The notes below the pieces were generated by a model, which was not told where the DNA came from, searched no databases, and saw only the letters and a program-made list of their open reading frames with translations. From NCBI GenBank assembly GCA_913044155.1, contig CAJWNF010000030.1, positions 1 to 6,689 of the forward strand: 6,689 bases of DNA, read 5' to 3'. Source of the stretch: an uncultured Gammaproteobacteria bacterium. GTDB lineage: Bacteria; Pseudomonadota; Gammaproteobacteria; PS1; Thioglobaceae. Of the stretch, positions 5,292 through 6,689 are shown in pieces (within the stretch, counting starts at the first letter, position 1; each line of letters starts with the position of its first letter). A program made the position numbers and the translations under genes.

Positions 5292-6336
5292 AATTCTGAT
5301 ACATTCCAACTTCTATTGTCACAGATTGAACCTGCGGATATTCTTCTTGTAGTTGTTTTGTTATATTTTCAATAATTTGATCAATTCGACGAACTGTAGC
5401 AAAAACTGCTGACTTTTCATCACGCATCATATCATCTTCTGCAATATTTAATTTTTCTTGCTCTATATCTACCTTAATGTTATCTAACAAAGCCTCTTCT
5501 CTAACTTCTAATTCAGCCACAAGAATAATATTGTTTTCATCCATCACAATCGACTTAACATCATGACACAACTCAACTTCAGCGTGTTCAGAACAAATCT
5601 TGATGAAATTATTTTCAATCTCTTGGTGACGAATATCAGACAAATAAATCATATTCACCCGACCTAAAAATACTGCCGCAACCCCAAGCAATATAGCTAT
5701 CAATGAAGAGAACAATATATCCCAAAAAGGATTGCCACTCAGATAGGAAAGCGTTATACCAATTATGGCGAGAAAAATACCAAACATAGCGATACTGTCT
5801 TCAAGAATCATAGCGACAAGTGTCGGATCTTTGGCCTCTGAAACATATTGCAACAAGGAAGTTTCAACATTCTTAGTTCTTTGCCTATATTCTTTAAATG
5901 CAACTCTCCAGGCATTACCTTCAATAAAGAAAGAAACAACCAAAACAATAAAAGCCAACATTATTCCACTAATATCAATACTAAATATGTTAATAGAAGA
6001 GACTTTAGCTACCCCGTCTCCCATAGTAATGTATGAGTGATAGGCATGATAAAGACCTAGCCCAGAGCCAATTGAGAAAAGGCCAATAGCAGACCATAAA
6101 TTCCAAATGAATTTTTTCTGATGGTGACCAAACGCATAATCTTGATCGGGCTGCTTTTCACCTGCTATTAGACCAAACAGTAAAAAGACCTGGTTAAGTG
6201 TATCCATCATTGAGTGAATTGCTTCATTCATCATTGATGCTGATGTGGCTACAAATGCAGAAATAAACTTAATGATTGTTACCAATGCATTACTAATTAT
6301 CCCCACAACAACAATTTTTTTGCTTCCAGATGACAT
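5290..6336 (-). CDS. Cation diffusion facilitator (CDF) family transporter, ZnT9-like
   Basis: The product is a 348-residue inner-membrane protein with about six helices (roughly 9-31, 34-58, 78-99, 116-140, 172-199, 205-225) and a cytoplasmic C-terminal domain of about 120 residues, the CDF layout. Known members exchange Zn(II) or other divalent metals for protons. In helix 2 the motif EAIHSMMDTLNQ holds H41 and D45 of the metal site. Helix 5 has LEDSIAMFG (E179, D180) instead of the usual HxxxD. Together with KPD-like QPDQDYAFGHHQKKFIW (62-78) and GLYHAYHS this resembles the ZnT9/SLC30A9 branch rather than YiiP or CzcD, so substrate is open. I chose the ATG at 6336 because AGGGA (complement of 6341-6345) is 4 nt upstream; the TTG at 6351 lies beyond this site. 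The gene converges on ahcY. Confidence 0.9.
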   Translation of the reverse strand: MSSGSKKIVVVGIISNALVTIIKFISAFVATSASMMNEAIHSMMDTLNQVFLLFGLIAGEKQPDQDYAFGHHQKKFIWNLWSAIGLFSIGSGLGLYHAYHSYITMGDGVAKVSSINIFSIDISGIMLAFIVLVVSFFIEGNAWRVAFKEYRQRTKNVETSLLQYVSEAKDPTLVAMILEDSIAMFGIFLAIIGITLSYLSGNPFWDILFSSLIAILLGVAAVFLGRVNMIYLSDIRHQEIENNFIKICSEHAEVELCHDVKSIVMDENNIILVAELEVREEALLDNIKVDIEQEKLNIAEDDMMRDEKSAVFATVRRIDQIIENITKQLQEEYPQVQSVTIEVGMYQN

Positions 6337-6489
6337 ATCTTCCCTAAACAATAAGCAACAATCTCACTAGTTGACCATTCATTATATTAGATATCGGTCT
6401 ATTGTGATTTGTACAATTAAGTTTGCCTAATAATTAGTATCAATTCTATATAATGAACTAGTAAATAAAGGCGAGGTTAATTTACAAAT
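6337..6489. promoter_or_regulatory. Divergent promoter region of the CDF gene and the SLC13-type permease
   Basis: This 153-bp spacer has no gene. TATAAT at 6449-6454 is a likely -10 for the rightward gene, without a good -35 at 16-18 bp. On the minus strand the complement of ATTATA (6381-6386) gives TATAAT for the CDF gene, also without a good -35. Small dyads occur between them: ATTGT (6401-6405) with ACAAT (6413-6417), TTGTACAA (6409-6416), and CTAATAATTAG (6427-6437). These could be operators, but AT-rich sequence produces such dyads by chance. Confidence 0.45.
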
Positions 6490-6689
6490 ATGAGTGATCA
6501 ATCCATCGTTTTTTTACTAATATCTACTGCCTTAATTTTATTTATTTGGGGTAGAATTAGATACGACCTTGTTGCATTTATAGCGCTCATCTCTGGAGCT
6601 GTTGTCGGAGTTATTCCTACCCAAAACGTTTTCTCAGGTTTCGGTCACCCTGCCGTTGTCATTATTGCACTTGTACTTATTATTAGTAG
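6490..6689 (+). CDS. SLC13/DASS-type transporter permease (N-terminal part, cut by window edge)
   Basis: I translated this directly; 66 codons are open from the ATG at 6490 to the edge. The product begins MSDQSIVFLLISTALILFIW, then GRIRYDLVAFIALISGAVVG and VIPTQNVFSGFGHPAVVIIA. The helix-WGRxRYDLVA-helix arrangement, the GVIP turn and the FSGFGHPAV motif are typical of bacterial SLC13 (divalent anion:sodium symporter) permeases, many of which carry TrkA-C domains further in and are annotated as sulfate or dicarboxylate transporters. The substrate cannot be told from this piece. A GAGG at 6473-6476 is the only ribosome-site candidate and is rather far (13 nt). The gene is divergent from the CDF transporter. 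Confidence 0.82.
   Translation, partial: MSDQSIVFLLISTALILFIWGRIRYDLVAFIALISGAVVGVIPTQNVFSGFGHPAVVIIALVLIIS

Noticed and set aside
5765..6040. Plus-strand open frames inside the CDF gene
   Set aside because: They are antisense shadows of membrane helices and carry no independent signals.
6337..6351. TTG start for the CDF gene at 6351
   Set aside because: The AGGGA ribosome site lies downstream of it and fits the ATG at 6336.

Overview
The window reads as chromosomal DNA of an AT-rich gammaproteobacterium. Supporting signs are a Fur protein very close to the enterobacterial/pseudomonad type, the divergent fur-bamE (omlA) pair known from pseudomonads and relatives, a CcmAB haem-exporter pair, and an SAH riboswitch in front of ahcY. 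The low G+C and compact spacing would fit a marine sulfur-oxidiser of the SUP05/Thioglobus kind, but that placement is inference. I see no mobile element, CRISPR array, tRNA or rRNA.

Left part (1-1103): on the minus strand, fur is followed 12 bp later by the start of a ZnuB-like metal ABC permease that runs off the left edge. Divergent from fur across only 51 bp is bamE, an outer-membrane assembly lipoprotein. Middle left (1183-2447): ccmA and ccmB overlap by 4 bp and encode the ATPase and one membrane subunit of the CcmABCD complex for cytochrome c maturation. No ccmC follows.

Centre (2448-5291): this is the most interesting part. metK (SAM synthetase) and ahcY (S-adenosylhomocysteine hydrolase) are consecutive, but each has its own promoter and its own leader RNA of a different class. 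The metK leader carries a SAM-II-type pseudoknot aptamer (SAM-II/SAM-V superfamily) with an extra hairpin in its long loop, followed by a U-rich tail. The ahcY leader carries a clear SAH riboswitch with P1, P2 and a 6-bp pseudoknot. In both cases a TATAAT box sits just before the aptamer, so each transcript should start almost at the aptamer. The inferred logic is that SAM shuts down its own synthesis at metK while SAH switches on its own removal at ahcY, so two adjacent switches read the two ends of the methylation cycle. A 13-bp perfect inverted repeat closes the unit.

Right part (5290-6689): a minus-strand CDF-family cation transporter resembling the ZnT9 (SLC30A9) branch converges on ahcY. 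Divergent from it is the start of an SLC13-type membrane permease that is cut by the right edge. Two predicted starts are better moved: ahcY to the ATG at 3861 and the CDF gene to the ATG at 6336.
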